The notes: generated from the letters alone by a model not told the origin. Positions 8,498 through 18,374 are shown, counted from the first letter of the stretch. The stretch: 64,000 nucleotides of DNA from Chromatiaceae bacterium (GCA_024235255.1 JACKMT010000001.1:930001-994000); one strand, 5' to 3'. A program made the numbers and translations.

Positions 8498-9493
8498 TTA
8501 CCCAAATGGTTTAGGCGGCGGTGTGCGATCAGTCGACGGCGGCAGAATCGGCAACAGAAAACTGGGTTGATCTCCGGTCAGTGTTTTCAGGAAGGCGACA
8601 ATCTGCGCGTTTTCCTGCTCGCTGAATTGCTTACCCAGCTGCAATCGCCCCATGATGTCCACCGCCTCGGTCAGCGTCTCCGCCTCACCATCGTGGAAAT
8701 ATGGGTAGGTCATTGCCACGTTACGCAGCGTCGGCACTTTAAACTTGAAGCGGTCCGCATCTTTTCCGGTAACAGCACTAAGGCCCTCTGCAGGACTCTT
8801 GGCCTGGTAGGGCTCCATTACACCCATTTTTTGAAAGGAGTTGCCGCCAACGGCTTCGCCGTTGTGGCAGGCGATGCAACCGCTGTTCTTGAACAGATCG
8901 TATCCGGCCAGTTCATTCGGTGTCAGTGCATCTTTGTCACCCAGCAGCCACCGGTCGAAGCGTGAGTTGGGGGTTACCAGTGTCTTCTCGAATTCGGCTA
9001 TTGCGACAGTCACTTTGTCAATATCGATACTGTCATCGCCAAACACCTGCTTGAATTCGACCACATACTCGGGAATAGATGCCAACACGCTAACCGCCAG
9101 TTGATGGGTAAATCCCATCTCGCCCGGATTTGCGATAGGGCCGCCGGCCTGCGCCTTCAGATCTGCCGCTCGCCCGTCCCAGAACTGCGCCACATTAAGG
9201 CTGGAGTTGAGTACGGTAGGCGCATTGATCGGACCTTGCTGCCAATGGTCGCCGATGGAAGTCTTAAGGTTGTCCGTACCTCCCATGCTCAGATTGTGAC
9301 AGGAGTTACATGAGATGAATCCCGATTTAGACAAGCGAGGATCGAAATAGAGTTTCTTGCCCAGCTCAACTTGGGCTAAGTTGATGCTCTGCACCGGCTT
9401 GATCGGCTGTATCGGTTCAGCGGCCCGCGCCGCGGTTGCGACAGCCGCCGTACCGATTAAGAGTAATGTGATAGTTTTCAGCTTGAAAAACAT
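8498..9493 (-). CDS. Di-haem cytochrome c peroxidase
   Basis: A 331-residue exported protein with a signal peptide ending near AARAAEP (about residue 25). There are two haem c sites, CNSCH near residue 62 and CIACH near residue 205, as in bacterial CcpA/MauG relatives. The YFHDGEAETLTEAVDIMG segment matches the conserved C-terminal haem region with its axial-ligand Met. It would reduce periplasmic hydrogen peroxide with electrons from small c-type cytochromes. The C-terminus carries an unusual proline-rich tail (PPSTDRTPPPKPFG). It is divergent from a cytochrome b561 gene about 500 bp away and has its own terminator. Confidence 0.94.
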   Translation of the reverse strand: MFFKLKTITLLLIGTAAVATAARAAEPIQPIKPVQSINLAQVELGKKLYFDPRLSKSGFISCNSCHNLSMGGTDNLKTSIGDHWQQGPINAPTVLNSSLNVAQFWDGRAADLKAQAGGPIANPGEMGFTHQLAVSVLASIPEYVVEFKQVFGDDSIDIDKVTVAIAEFEKTLVTPNSRFDRWLLGDKDALTPNELAGYDLFKNSGCIACHNGEAVGGNSFQKMGVMEPYQAKSPAEGLSAVTGKDADRFKFKVPTLRNVAMTYPYFHDGEAETLTEAVDIMGRLQLGKQFSEQENAQIVAFLKTLTGDQPSFLLPILPPSTDRTPPPKPFG

Positions 9494-9987
9494 GCTACTT
9501 CCCTCCCGGTAATCACCACATCCATAAATTTCGGCAAACAGCGGTTGATCCAGTTTAATCCGGCTGACACTTCCTATTACCTTCCCTTTCGGCTGCTTCT
9601 GAGCACCGGAAAAATGGACCGCTGTTTTGGTACAAAATCATTCAAATGATATTGAATATTATTACCGCACAAAGTATGAGGCCAATGAGAATTATCAATT
9701 ATGTGAGAGGCTGGATGTGGCCGTTTACACTGCCTTCGGATAATTGAGGCGAGTGCTGTATCACCGACCAGAGTCTTCCAGGATGACGTTGGCGCAGATA
9801 TATATGTACGCGCTTATAGGTCGAGCCTGCACTATTGCAGCATGTGCGATTCTGGCAAAAAGTTAACCTAATGCATTACGCACGCCCGACCCCAGACCGT
9901 AAAGGAGCTTAAGGCTTATTTAAGGACATTCTGATTTAATCGTAATGATTCCAAGTCTCCCTCATAACGAATACTGGAGAAAACCTT
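9494..9987. promoter_or_regulatory. 494-bp divergent intergenic region with a palindromic candidate operator
   Basis: No gene is visible between the peroxidase and cytochrome b561. The region is AT-richer than its flanks and must hold both promoters. At 9637-9650 there is a perfect palindrome, ATCATT-CA-AATGAT. At about 9690-9701 there is an imperfect one, TGAGAATTATCA, vaguely like half of a Fur box. Neither can be assigned to a regulator from sequence alone. Confidence 0.35.
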
Positions 9988-10590
9988 ATGCCCTACGATC
10001 GATTGACCCGCTGGTTGCATGTTGGACTGGTATTGGGGATTCCGCTGCAACTACTCAGCGAAGCGTTCATGAAGCACAAAGCAACAATAATAGAGCACGG
10101 CGTCCCCCGGGCACGCACCGCAATGGAGACGAACTTCTTTGCAATGCATGAGGCTATCGGAATTGCGCTCTTTTTTCTGATCGTGCTGCATATCCTGTGG
10201 TCGATCACCCGAGCGGGCGGAGGTTTGGGACGGTTGTTTCCCTACTTCAGCACTGGCGGTTCTACCGCGCTGATCGAGGAGTTGAAACAAGTACCTGGCT
10301 GGCTCAGTGGCAAGCTGCACGAAACAGCAGAGGAGAGCATGCTGGCTGGTGCCGTTCACGGTCTGGGGTTATTGCTGGTACTGGGCATGGGCCTGACCGG
10401 TATCACAATTTTCTTTGGCATGGATGAGGCCAGCGGCAACATAACCGGCGTCACCCATGATATCGCCGAGGTGCATGAGGCGCTGGGCAGCCTGATCTGG
10501 GTCTATCTGATCGGCCACGTAAGTATGGTAGTCCTGCACAGGATCAAGGGCCACGACCTTTTGTCACGTATATCGCCGCTGGCGAAATGA
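9988..10590 (+). CDS. Cytochrome b561-family membrane protein
   Basis: A 200-residue four-helix membrane protein. It begins YDRLTRWLHVGLVLGIP, the standard b561 start with a haem-ligand His in helix 1. Further ligand-type His residues lie in MHEAIGIALFFLIVLHILW, AVHGLGLLLVLGMGLTG and EALGSLIWVYLIGHVSMVVLH. Such proteins carry electrons between quinones and periplasmic partners such as c-type cytochromes. A GGAG sits about 10 bases before the ATG. The divergent peroxidase gene is a plausible partner, but this is inferred from position only. Confidence 0.88.
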   Translation: MPYDRLTRWLHVGLVLGIPLQLLSEAFMKHKATIIEHGVPRARTAMETNFFAMHEAIGIALFFLIVLHILWSITRAGGGLGRLFPYFSTGGSTALIEELKQVPGWLSGKLHETAEESMLAGAVHGLGLLLVLGMGLTGITIFFGMDEASGNITGVTHDIAEVHEALGSLIWVYLIGHVSMVVLHRIKGHDLLSRISPLAK

Positions 10591-10672
10591 TTGTGTCAAG
10601 CAAAGCGGCAGATGCTCTCGACAATACCGGTAATAGACCTGTAAGCGCCTGCCCTGCCACCTGAGCCGCGGG

Positions 10673-11353
10673 TTATGACCCGTTTCTCCCCAGCACAAAT
10701 TTCAGCGCTTTTTGCAATGCATCGATAAGCGAGTCGTAGGCACTTTTTTTGGTGATTCCGTCAAACTGTTGCATCAGATCGTGCTGGGCCTGCAACGCTG
10801 CCTGGAGCGGAATGGCAAGCCCGTCGCAGGCCAGCATATGACGCGCCTCGTTGAGGGACTGAAAGGCATTGCCCTCGATGTCGCCCTGCATAATTTGTTT
10901 GGCGCGTCCTATCAGATCGTCCGCAGCGGCTACGGACGCATCGCGCGGCAGCGTCATCAGGGAACGATGCAACAAGGGAAACCAGGTGAGCATCTGCGCA
11001 TAGTCTTCACCTGCCCGTGACTGTACTATGGCGTCGACCAAAAGCATGGTGCGCGCCGCCCCGCCCCGGCTGGCGGCCAGACGCAATACGGTACCCACAG
11101 AACTCAGTTCGCTCATCGCCATTATCCGATCCCCACCGATCAGCGACGCCCGGGAACGCATGGCCAGATCCAGACCGGCAGAAATCTCTTCCGCGGTTAT
11201 CAGCATCACATCGACACCGGGGCAGTAGCTTCCGGGTTTGGGTTGCTCAGCGGCAGCTTCGACTGCGGCAGCGGTCGGCAGGTGGAGTGACAATAGCAGT
11301 GTCATGCAGGTCCCTAACTTGCGACAAACGGTTCGTACAGCGCTTTGATTCAT
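10673..11353 (-). CDS. Exported protein of unknown function
   Basis: A 226-residue protein with an N-terminal signal peptide (hydrophobic core about residues 15-30, cleavage likely near PTAAAVEA). The mature part is mostly alpha-helical, with two Cys residues that could pair. I recognise no catalytic motif or family. The start has a strong AGGAGGAG just upstream. It is the last gene of a minus-strand run after the TrkA-C protein and the two-component pair, 115 bp downstream of the former. Confidence 0.6.
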   Translation of the reverse strand: MNQSAVRTVCRKLGTCMTLLLSLHLPTAAAVEAAAEQPKPGSYCPGVDVMLITAEEISAGLDLAMRSRASLIGGDRIMAMSELSSVGTVLRLAASRGGAARTMLLVDAIVQSRAGEDYAQMLTWFPLLHRSLMTLPRDASVAAADDLIGRAKQIMQGDIEGNAFQSLNEARHMLACDGLAIPLQAALQAQHDLMQQFDGITKKSAYDSLIDALQKALKFVLGRNGS

Positions 11354-11467
11354 AGGTTCTCCTCCTCAGGCAATCTGCCCATCCGGATCGAGCGGCGCAT
11401 CTGGCAGCGACAGAAGCAATACACTTGCGGACACACCAAGCGCTGCCGGGACATGACCGCAATCTAT

Positions 11468-12172
11468 CTAGACTGGGGTCGAATGCTGAGACGATTGCCT
11501 GAAGTGCTGCGCCAGCTTATCCAGTTTTCCGTAGATAACCAAGTGGTCGTCAGCCATCAGTTTTTCGATCAACTTCGGTGTCGGCAACCACTCCCTGCCC
11601 CGTTCGACTCCGAGCACGAATGAATGGTCCAAGTTTGCGTTGATCTCCGCCACACTCCGTCCAATCCACGCAGAATCCTCCGCAACCGATATACGTAGGA
11701 CGCTGAACCCCTCCGATAGATGCAACAGCTCATCGACTGTCGTGTCTGCTTCGAAAAATTTCAACCGCTCGATGCGTTTCTGAATCATGAGTTCCAGCTG
11801 CCGCATAGTCGATGTCTTACGGAAGATGATGAATATGACACCGAGGGCCGCGCTAAGAATCACAAAGTGCAGCAATGACTCCTGACCTTTCACGCGGGAG
11901 AACGACGAGGTGGCAGATACGATCACTGTGACAATCCCAGCGTTGCCCAAGACCATCAGCAGCGAGACTATCTTGCGGCGCCGTGGATTGTTCATCACCC
12001 GTTCCGCCTCCCGCGTGGTAAATCCTGTGCCGGTAAAAGCGGAAAGCGCCTGAAACTTTGCCTTGTCCGGGGTCATGCCGGTCATCATCAACGCCACAGC
12101 GCCGACCCTCACTATCAGCAGGGAAACAATGACGGTAGCCAGTGTCGGTATCAGATAATAGAGGTTGTTCAT
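11468..12172 (-). CDS. Membrane protein with C-terminal TrkA-C (RCK_C) domain
   Basis: A 234-residue protein with an N-terminal helix (about residues 5-25), two more helices around residues 70-120, a linker, then a TrkA-C domain. That domain reads FSVLRISVAEDSAWIGRSVAEINA, then WLPTPKLIEKLMADDHLVIYGKLDKL. TrkA-C domains bind ligands and gate cation channels or transporters, but no pore signature is seen here. The ATG at 12172 is favoured by GGAGGGGAG directly before it. It lies 19 bp downstream of the histidine kinase gene, suggesting one operon. Confidence 0.75.
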   Translation of the reverse strand: MNNLYYLIPTLATVIVSLLIVRVGAVALMMTGMTPDKAKFQALSAFTGTGFTTREAERVMNNPRRRKIVSLLMVLGNAGIVTVIVSATSSFSRVKGQESLLHFVILSAALGVIFIIFRKTSTMRQLELMIQKRIERLKFFEADTTVDELLHLSEGFSVLRISVAEDSAWIGRSVAEINANLDHSFVLGVERGREWLPTPKLIEKLMADDHLVIYGKLDKLAQHFRQSSQHSTPV

Positions 12173-12191
12173 CTCCCCTCCGTCTGGGTGA

Positions 12192-13580
12192 TCAGCTTGC
12201 CGGTGCACGCGAAACCATAAACCGCAACGTGAGGCGGGTGCCGGGGGCATTGTCCGTCACTTCGATCGTCATGTTGTGCAGCCGGGCCACGGCTGCAACC
12301 AGGCTCAGGCCCAGGCCGCTGCCGGCTGTCGTACGACTCGATTCAAGCCGAAAAAAGCGTTGGAACACATGTCCCCGTTCAGCATCCGGTATCCCCGGCC
12401 CATCGTCCGCCACCGAGAGTTCGGCGGTTGCATTGTCGACCGACGCAAGCGTGACGGCGATGTGGCCGTTTTCCGGCGTGTACTTGATCGCATTGTCGAG
12501 CAGGTTGGCAAGCGCCTGGAACAGCAGGTCGCGGTCGCCACTCAGTCGCATACCCGGCACCGCGGAAAAGTTCAACATCTGCCGGCGTGCCTCCGCCAGC
12601 GGTTCGTAGAAGTCGACCACATCGCTGACCAATGCTGCAAGATCGATCGGTGCAAAGCCTTCGGTGCGTGCGCGTGACTCGATACGGGCAATGCGCAGCA
12701 ATGCGTTGAAGGTCGCCAGCAGACCCTGGCTCTCAGCCAGCGCCTGGTCGACTGCACCGGTGCTCATTCCCTTGTGCAGAAGATCGCCTCGCAGACTGTC
12801 GAGCTGGTTATGCAGACGCCCCAGCGGCGTACGCAGATCGTGCGCGATGTTATCGGATACGCGGCGTACATCTTCCATCAATGTCTGGATGCGATCGAGC
12901 ATCTGATTGAGGCTGCCGGCGAGACGGTCCAGTTCGTCGCCGGTGCCCTGCAGCGGCATGCGGCGGGAAAGGTCCCCGTCGATGATTTCACGGCTGGTGC
13001 GGTTGATGGTCTCGATACGTTGCGCCATGCGTCTGCTGATCCACCAGCCACCGAGTCCGCCCAAAGCGAGCGTCAGCACCAGCCCCCATGCAAGCGTGGT
13101 CGCGATACGCTCCTTGGCGGCGATCAACGGCGAGATGTCGCGCCCCACGAGCAGATGAAACCCACCGACGAGCGCGAAGCGACGGGCACGGGCCAGATGA
13201 ACCTGAGCTTCCGCGCTCTGGTCGGTATAGAGCTGGAAATCGATCCACCCCGCGGGATCTTCAGGTGCTTCCGGCCAGCGATTCAGATTGCCCGCCAGGC
13301 GGCTATGAGCCTGCGTGGTCAACAGGTAGATCGACAGCCCGGTCGGCTGCCGCGAGAGGCGTTCCTCGATCAGCGACATCAGGCCGGCAAGGCCGAGCAG
13401 ATCGTAGCGTTCGGCAAGCCCATTGATCTCGGCATCGATCAGGGCATCGGACTGACGCGCCATATAAGCGGCCGTCGACCAGTAGATGAACGACATCAAC
13501 AGCAGTACCGACACCCCGAAAACGGACATATAGGTAACGGCCAGACGAAATGTAAAGGTTCGAGGCAGCTGCAGTGTCAC
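12192..13580 (-). CDS. Two-component sensor histidine kinase
   Basis: A 462-residue kinase with two membrane helices (about residues 12-36 and 165-185) flanking a periplasmic sensor of roughly 130 residues. A HAMP linker follows, then the H-box NIAHDLRTPLGRL near residue 250. The ATPase domain is intact, with N-box LLDNAIKYTPENG, G1 box DDGPGIP and G2 box GSGLGLSL. It overlaps the response regulator stop by 4 bp, so the pair is coupled. The signal is unknown. Adjacency to the Bat operon and a TrkA-C protein hints at envelope or ion stress, as inference only. Confidence 0.95.
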   Translation of the reverse strand: MTLQLPRTFTFRLAVTYMSVFGVSVLLLMSFIYWSTAAYMARQSDALIDAEINGLAERYDLLGLAGLMSLIEERLSRQPTGLSIYLLTTQAHSRLAGNLNRWPEAPEDPAGWIDFQLYTDQSAEAQVHLARARRFALVGGFHLLVGRDISPLIAAKERIATTLAWGLVLTLALGGLGGWWISRRMAQRIETINRTSREIIDGDLSRRMPLQGTGDELDRLAGSLNQMLDRIQTLMEDVRRVSDNIAHDLRTPLGRLHNQLDSLRGDLLHKGMSTGAVDQALAESQGLLATFNALLRIARIESRARTEGFAPIDLAALVSDVVDFYEPLAEARRQMLNFSAVPGMRLSGDRDLLFQALANLLDNAIKYTPENGHIAVTLASVDNATAELSVADDGPGIPDAERGHVFQRFFRLESSRTTAGSGLGLSLVAAVARLHNMTIEVTDNAPGTRLTLRFMVSRAPAS

Positions 13581-14272
13581 GGCGGATCCAGGGATTCTCC
13601 GGTATCACGCAGGGAGTAGCCGGCACCCCTGACCGTATGCAGCAACAGCCGTTCCTCCCCCTTGTCGATCTTTGCGCGCAGCCGGCTGATGTGCACGTCG
13701 ATGACATTGGTCTGAGGATCGAAATGGTAATCCCATACCCCTTCCAGCAGCATCATCCGCGTGACCACCTGCCCCGCATGCAGCATCAGGTATTCCAGCA
13801 GTTGATATTCGCGCGGTTGCAGTTCGATCTGCCGTCCGCCACGGCGTGCCTGCCGCATCAGGCGGTCGAGCTCGAGATCCGCCACACGCAACACCATATC
13901 GGCGACTTTCACATCGCCGCGCCGCAACAACGCCTCTAGCCGCGCCTGCAGTTCGGCCAGCACAAAGGGTTTGACCAGGTAATCGTCACCGCCGGCACGC
14001 AGACCCTCGACGCGGTCATCGACTTCGCCGAGCGCGCTCAGCAGAAGCACTGGCGTAGTGTTGCCGGCGCTGCGCAGCGTGCGCAACAGCGTCAGGCCGT
14101 CGAGCCCCGGCAGCATGCGGTCGAGCACGATGGCATCGAAAGGTTGTTCGAGGGCGAGAAACAGACCGTCTTTGCCGTTCGCGGCAAGATCGAGCGTATA
14201 ACCGGCCTGGCGCAGACCTTTGACCACAAAATCAGCGGTGTTGGCGTCGTCCTCTACCAGTAAAACGTGCAT
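13577..14272 (-). CDS. OmpR-family response regulator
   Basis: A 231-residue regulator with an intact receiver: acidic pair in VEDDANTAD, phosphorylation Asp in IVLDRMLPG near residue 51, and Lys in YLVKPF. The C-terminal winged helix has LQPREYQLLEYLM and VIDVHISRLRAKID, as in QseB/CopR-like regulators. The MHVLLVEDD start at 14272 gives the correct receiver N-terminus; the longer frame is not supported. It is coupled to the kinase gene and follows batD after about 60 bp. Confidence 0.95.
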   Translation of the reverse strand: MHVLLVEDDANTADFVVKGLRQAGYTLDLAANGKDGLFLALEQPFDAIVLDRMLPGLDGLTLLRTLRSAGNTTPVLLLSALGEVDDRVEGLRAGGDDYLVKPFVLAELQARLEALLRRGDVKVADMVLRVADLELDRLMRQARRGGRQIELQPREYQLLEYLMLHAGQVVTRMMLLEGVWDYHFDPQTNVIDVHISRLRAKIDKGEERLLLHTVRGAGYSLRDTGESLDPP

Positions 14273-14331
14273 CCGGGTCTCAGCGCACGGCGCGGCAGGT
14301 TTGCCGGAGAGGCAAACGCAGTGGTGATGCA

Positions 14332-16236
14332 TCATGCATGATGTGGATACAACGGCGGCAGATCGGCATGATCGGTGCTCCTGTGGTCGGTCTCAACAGT
14401 CGGTAAACCAGTGCGCATAGCTTCCCAAAGCTGGTCGGCAGGCCACCCGTTGTCGCCAAGGCCGTACAGATTGCGCTCGAGCGCACGTACCGCAGCGTCT
14501 CCGGTGCGCAGGCGATCAGCCAGGTCGGCCAGGTTGTGCGGCGGGTGCTGCGGCCAGCGGACCTTGCCCATAGACAGCAATGTGCGTCCGGCGAGCGCTG
14601 CATTGCGTTCGGCACACGCCGTCTCAAGCTGCCGCAGCAAGGTGGATTCGTCCGTGGCCGGTACCGGTGGCGTCGCTGCAACTGCCGGATGGGTAGTGCC
14701 CGGCAGCTCCGATGACTGCAGCCCGGCTTGCGGCCGTCGCTGTCGGCGAGCGAAGAACCGCCACCCGAGAAGACCTAATGCGAACACCAGTGCGACTGCA
14801 CCGCCGGCAAGGATGCGCGCGTCGGAGAGCAACCTGCGCCAACCCGCTCCGACCTGCACATCCGCCGCTTCAGTAACCGGAGTCTTGGCCTGCGGATTTG
14901 CCGACACCACAGCCGACGCCGGCGCTACAACAGGCGGGTTGGCCGTTGCACCCTTGCCTCCCGCCACGCTTAGGTTCCATGCCGGCAGGCTTGCCTCGGC
15001 GGCAGTATCCCTGGTCAGATCCCACCAGTCAATCCGCACCGGCGGTAGCGTGAGCGAGCCACCGGCATCCGGAATGTAGGTCAGCGTCTGCCGGCTTATC
15101 CCCACCAGGTGCTGACCGTCGTCGTGCGTTGCCTGGTCCACCGGATCAGGATACAGGCGCATTCCGGCGGGGGCCGGCAGATCGAGCGACGGGATCTGCG
15201 GCCCGGTCAGACCCTCCGCCTCGACGGTGAGCGTTCGTGTCACCGGTTCGCCGGCCTTCAGCTGCGGCGGCGCATCGCGCCAGCTGTCATGCAGGCGCAG
15301 CGCGGTGGCTGGCAGCCAGGCCGTCCGGGCAGCGGCAGGCGGCCGTACGTTCAACTTCAGCGATGGACTGAATATGCGCACCGACTGACCGGCAGCACCG
15401 AACATGCTGCTAAAAGCATCGTTGCCAAACACACCTCCCCTGAACAGCGGATCGTTGGCCAACGGAGTGCCCTGCAGCAACCGCTGCATCGGGCTGTCGG
15501 AGCGGGAGCGCAGCCGACCCGGACCCGTGCGCTCCATGACAGTGCCTTCAAAACGCACCGGCGGAATCTCCAGTACACCGCTCTGCTGCGGGAAGATGGC
15601 ATAGTGGCGTTCGATCACATGGTACTGTCGGTTATTGCGCACTGCGGTAGAGCGTTGTTCCTCCCCATGCTGCTCGACGACCGCATTGTCGATCTGCGGA
15701 TCGCTCAGGGCACCGTCGCCCACGGCATCGTCATAGTAGAGACGCACTCGCAATCCCACCTGCTGCTGCACATAGGGATGTTCGCTGCCAGGGTCGATCT
15801 GAGTCTCGACGAACACATGCCCGCCGGCCGCAGCGGCTTTGGGATCGTCTGCGGGCGGGGCGTCGGTGACCTTGACCGCAAGCGCCTGGCTGCGCTCGCC
15901 GCCAACCTGCAGCGCCGGGATCGTCAACTCCCCGCTGTGGCGTGGCTGCAGCTCGATCTGCCACTGCATCTGCGACGCGGTGCGGCCGTTGCTGATACTC
16001 AGCTGCGAGCTGCTGCCGGAGCCTACGATTTCGAAATCCTGCTGCAGCGGCGACAGATCCGGCCGGCTGCTGCTGCCATTGTCCGTGCTGATCGTCAGCG
16101 TCAGCGTGTCGCCCAGATACACCGGATTCTGGCTCAGGTGTGCCTGCACGGCGGCGTCTACAACGCCAACCTGCGCCAACACGCCCAAAACCAGCGCCGC
16201 CATGTAGCGACCGGATCCTGCACCATTTGCGCTCAT
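14332..16236 (-). CDS. batD: BatD-like exported protein (aerotolerance operon)
   Basis: A protein of about 634 residues with an N-terminal signal peptide, beta-rich repeated domains starting AVQAHLSQNPVYLGDTLTLT, and one membrane helix near residue 480 before a basic RRQRRPQ segment. The opening phrase is diagnostic of BatD (oxygen tolerance family). The ATG at 16236 is chosen because GGAGGAAGAGG precedes it; a GTG at 16257 overlapping the upstream stop is less likely. It is the last gene of the Bat operon. The Bat complex is linked to oxidative or envelope stress in other bacteria, but its biochemistry is unclear. Confidence 0.88.
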   Translation of the reverse strand: MSANGAGSGRYMAALVLGVLAQVGVVDAAVQAHLSQNPVYLGDTLTLTISTDNGSSSRPDLSPLQQDFEIVGSGSSSQLSISNGRTASQMQWQIELQPRHSGELTIPALQVGGERSQALAVKVTDAPPADDPKAAAAGGHVFVETQIDPGSEHPYVQQQVGLRVRLYYDDAVGDGALSDPQIDNAVVEQHGEEQRSTAVRNNRQYHVIERHYAIFPQQSGVLEIPPVRFEGTVMERTGPGRLRSRSDSPMQRLLQGTPLANDPLFRGGVFGNDAFSSMFGAAGQSVRIFSPSLKLNVRPPAAARTAWLPATALRLHDSWRDAPPQLKAGEPVTRTLTVEAEGLTGPQIPSLDLPAPAGMRLYPDPVDQATHDDGQHLVGISRQTLTYIPDAGGSLTLPPVRIDWWDLTRDTAAEASLPAWNLSVAGGKGATANPPVVAPASAVVSANPQAKTPVTEAADVQVGAGWRRLLSDARILAGGAVALVFALGLLGWRFFARRQRRPQAGLQSSELPGTTHPAVAATPPVPATDESTLLRQLETACAERNAALAGRTLLSMGKVRWPQHPPHNLADLADRLRTGDAAVRALERNLYGLGDNGWPADQLWEAMRTGLPTVETDHRSTDHADLPPLYPHHA

Positions 16237-16253
16237 CGTCCTCTTCCTCCTGC

Positions 16254-18374
16254 TCACCAGCCCTGCCGGCTGCCGCTGTCGACGCCGCCGTGCCGTTGCT
16301 GGTATTGATATTGAAACTTGCGCCGCAGCAAGCCGCCCGGATCATCGGGTATGCGGCGCAGCCACTGCTCGGCGGCCAGCCGCTCCTCGCTGTTCAGTGC
16401 TTCGGCCGCGCCACTGCCGCCAGCGGACGGCTGAGTGTCGGCTTGCGGTGTCTGTGCCGCGGCAGCGCCGCTAGCTTCTTCTCTATCCCCGCGCCGGGTC
16501 AGCTCCTCCAACGCATCGGCGAAAGCGTTGCGATCCTGGTCATCGGATCGCTCCTGCTGAATATCCGGTGGACGTTGTTCCTCTGCCTGCGTCTGCGCAC
16601 CGGTCGATCCATCGTTTTCAGCCTGCGGCGACACACCATGCGCCGCTTTTCCGTTGTCTGCCGTCTGCGATTCACCGGGCAGTTCGCGCGCTGCGTTACG
16701 CTCACCGCTGGATGCCTGGCGCGCTGCATCATCGCCCTGAGTGGCAGCTGCCTGATCGGGTTTTTCGCCACCCTCGTCCGCGCCTGCCGCACTCTGCTGT
16801 GCCGACCGTTCACCGCCGGCGCCAGCCTGGTCGTGTTGCTCAGGTGCACCTTGCTGGTCAGGCTGTGTCTGCTTGCCAGATCCGCCCTGTTGCTGCGGCG
16901 GCTGCTCACTACCCTGGTTGGACTGTTGATTCCGCTCCTGCTGGGCGTTCTGCTGCTCCTGCTGCTGTTGCGCCGGCCGTTGTTGCGCCAGCAGCGCCTC
17001 GACCGCAGCCTTGTTGGCAGCGGCGTCGTCCATGCCGGGATGTGCCTGCAACGCCTCGTCATAGGCCGACAACGCATCCTGGTAGCGACCCAGCTTCGCC
17101 AGCGCATTGCCCCGGTTGTAACTGGCTTCCGCGCCTTGTGCCTGGCCGAAATCGGCCAGCGCGGCGGCGTAATCGCCCCGTTTGTAGTGTGCCGAACCAC
17201 GTCGCATCGGGTCGTTGGCCAGCGCCGATGCGCGCGCGAAGTCGCCATCACTGAGCGCTTTCGCAGCCTGCTGTTCCGGCGTTTGCCACAAGTTTTGCCA
17301 GGCCTGTGCAGCGGTTCCGGTGGCAGCGACCGACGGCGGCGCAGGCGCGATGCAGACGGCCAGCAGCGCCACGCTGAACAGCCAGCCACGGCGAAACACC
17401 AGCACGGCCAGCGGCAGCAGCAACAGCACCAGCCAGGGGCCCCGCTCCTGCCAACGCGGTGCCGCCGCGCCATCGCCAGACTGCTCGATGCGGCGGCCGG
17501 TGGCAGCGGCAGCCAGCAGCGTGCGCACATCCTTGTCGTCGTGTGCGATGGGGATGTACGGGCCGCCGCCGGCCACGGCAACAGCACGCAGCGCCTCCTG
17601 TTCAAGTGCCGGAACAATCACCTTGCCGCCAGCGTCGTGCAGCGTACGCCCACTGTGATCGCTCAAAGGCGCCCCTGCCAAGGTACCGACACCGAGCACT
17701 GCAACCCGGTAACCGGCTTTTTTCAATCGCCCTGCCGCCGCTGCAGTGCTTTGTCCTTCCACGCCGTCGGCGATCAGCAGCACCTGGCCTTCCATCAGGC
17801 CGGCCTGCTGCAACAGTTCGCCGGCCTGACGCAGGCCGAGGTCGGCACGACTGCCCTGGAGCGGCATGATGCCCGGTTCGAGCGCATGCAGCTGCGAACG
17901 CAGCGTCTCCGCATCCCGGGTAAGCGGCGTGACGGTGAACGCATCACCGGCGAACACGACCAGGCCGACCTGGCCCTCCCCGGCGAGACGCACAATATCT
18001 TCCACCTTGAAGCGCGCGCGTGTCAGGCGGTCGGGTGAGAGATCCCGCGTCAGCATGGAGCGCGACAGGTCGAGCACGATCACGCGTGCCGTTTGCGACT
18101 GGTACACCGGGCTCGGCGCCCGATCCCACACCGGATCGGCCAGCGCCAGCACCGTCAGCAGCCAGCCCATCGCCAGCAGCGTGAGCCAGTTCCGGCGCTG
18201 CCGGCCACCGTCCCGGTCCGCACCGCCAAGCAGCAACGCCTGCAGGTTGGGCGCAACGATCTGCCGCCATGGATTGTCGCCATCCGACCGGCGCCACAGC
18301 TGCCAAAGCAACGCCGTCAGCGGCAACAGCGCCCACAACCACTCTGCATGCAGGAAATGGAACGAATCAGCCAT
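16254..18374 (-). CDS. batB: BatB/BatC fusion: von Willebrand factor A domain plus TPR repeats
   Basis: A 706-residue protein joining two Bat components. Membrane helices lie at about residues 12-27 and 65-80. They are followed by a VWA domain with the MIDAS motif DLSRSM near residue 102, further helices around residues 310-350, TPR units (RGSAHYKRGDYAAALADFGQAQ and YNRGNALAKLGRYQDALSAY) and a roughly 200-residue Gln/Ala-rich low-complexity region. The C-terminal LNSEERLAAEQWLRRIPDDPGGLLRRKF is typical of BatC-like proteins. It overlaps batA by 8 bp. It likely assembles with BatA and MoxR in the membrane. Confidence 0.9.
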   Translation of the reverse strand: MADSFHFLHAEWLWALLPLTALLWQLWRRSDGDNPWRQIVAPNLQALLLGGADRDGGRQRRNWLTLLAMGWLLTVLALADPVWDRAPSPVYQSQTARVIVLDLSRSMLTRDLSPDRLTRARFKVEDIVRLAGEGQVGLVVFAGDAFTVTPLTRDAETLRSQLHALEPGIMPLQGSRADLGLRQAGELLQQAGLMEGQVLLIADGVEGQSTAAAAGRLKKAGYRVAVLGVGTLAGAPLSDHSGRTLHDAGGKVIVPALEQEALRAVAVAGGGPYIPIAHDDKDVRTLLAAAATGRRIEQSGDGAAAPRWQERGPWLVLLLLPLAVLVFRRGWLFSVALLAVCIAPAPPSVAATGTAAQAWQNLWQTPEQQAAKALSDGDFARASALANDPMRRGSAHYKRGDYAAALADFGQAQGAEASYNRGNALAKLGRYQDALSAYDEALQAHPGMDDAAANKAAVEALLAQQRPAQQQQEQQNAQQERNQQSNQGSEQPPQQQGGSGKQTQPDQQGAPEQHDQAGAGGERSAQQSAAGADEGGEKPDQAAATQGDDAARQASSGERNAARELPGESQTADNGKAAHGVSPQAENDGSTGAQTQAEEQRPPDIQQERSDDQDRNAFADALEELTRRGDREEASGAAAAQTPQADTQPSAGGSGAAEALNSEERLAAEQWLRRIPDDPGGLLRRKFQYQYQQRHGGVDSGSRQGW

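Noticed and set aside
9690..9701. Fur box in the peroxidase–b561 gap
   Set aside because: TGAGAATTATCA matches only part of the 19-bp consensus, and one base breaks its symmetry.
16140..18038. 632-codon open frame on the plus strand, antisense to batB/C
   Set aside because: It mirrors a well-supported gene in very GC-rich DNA, has no recognisable domain and reads as Leu/Arg-rich low complexity.
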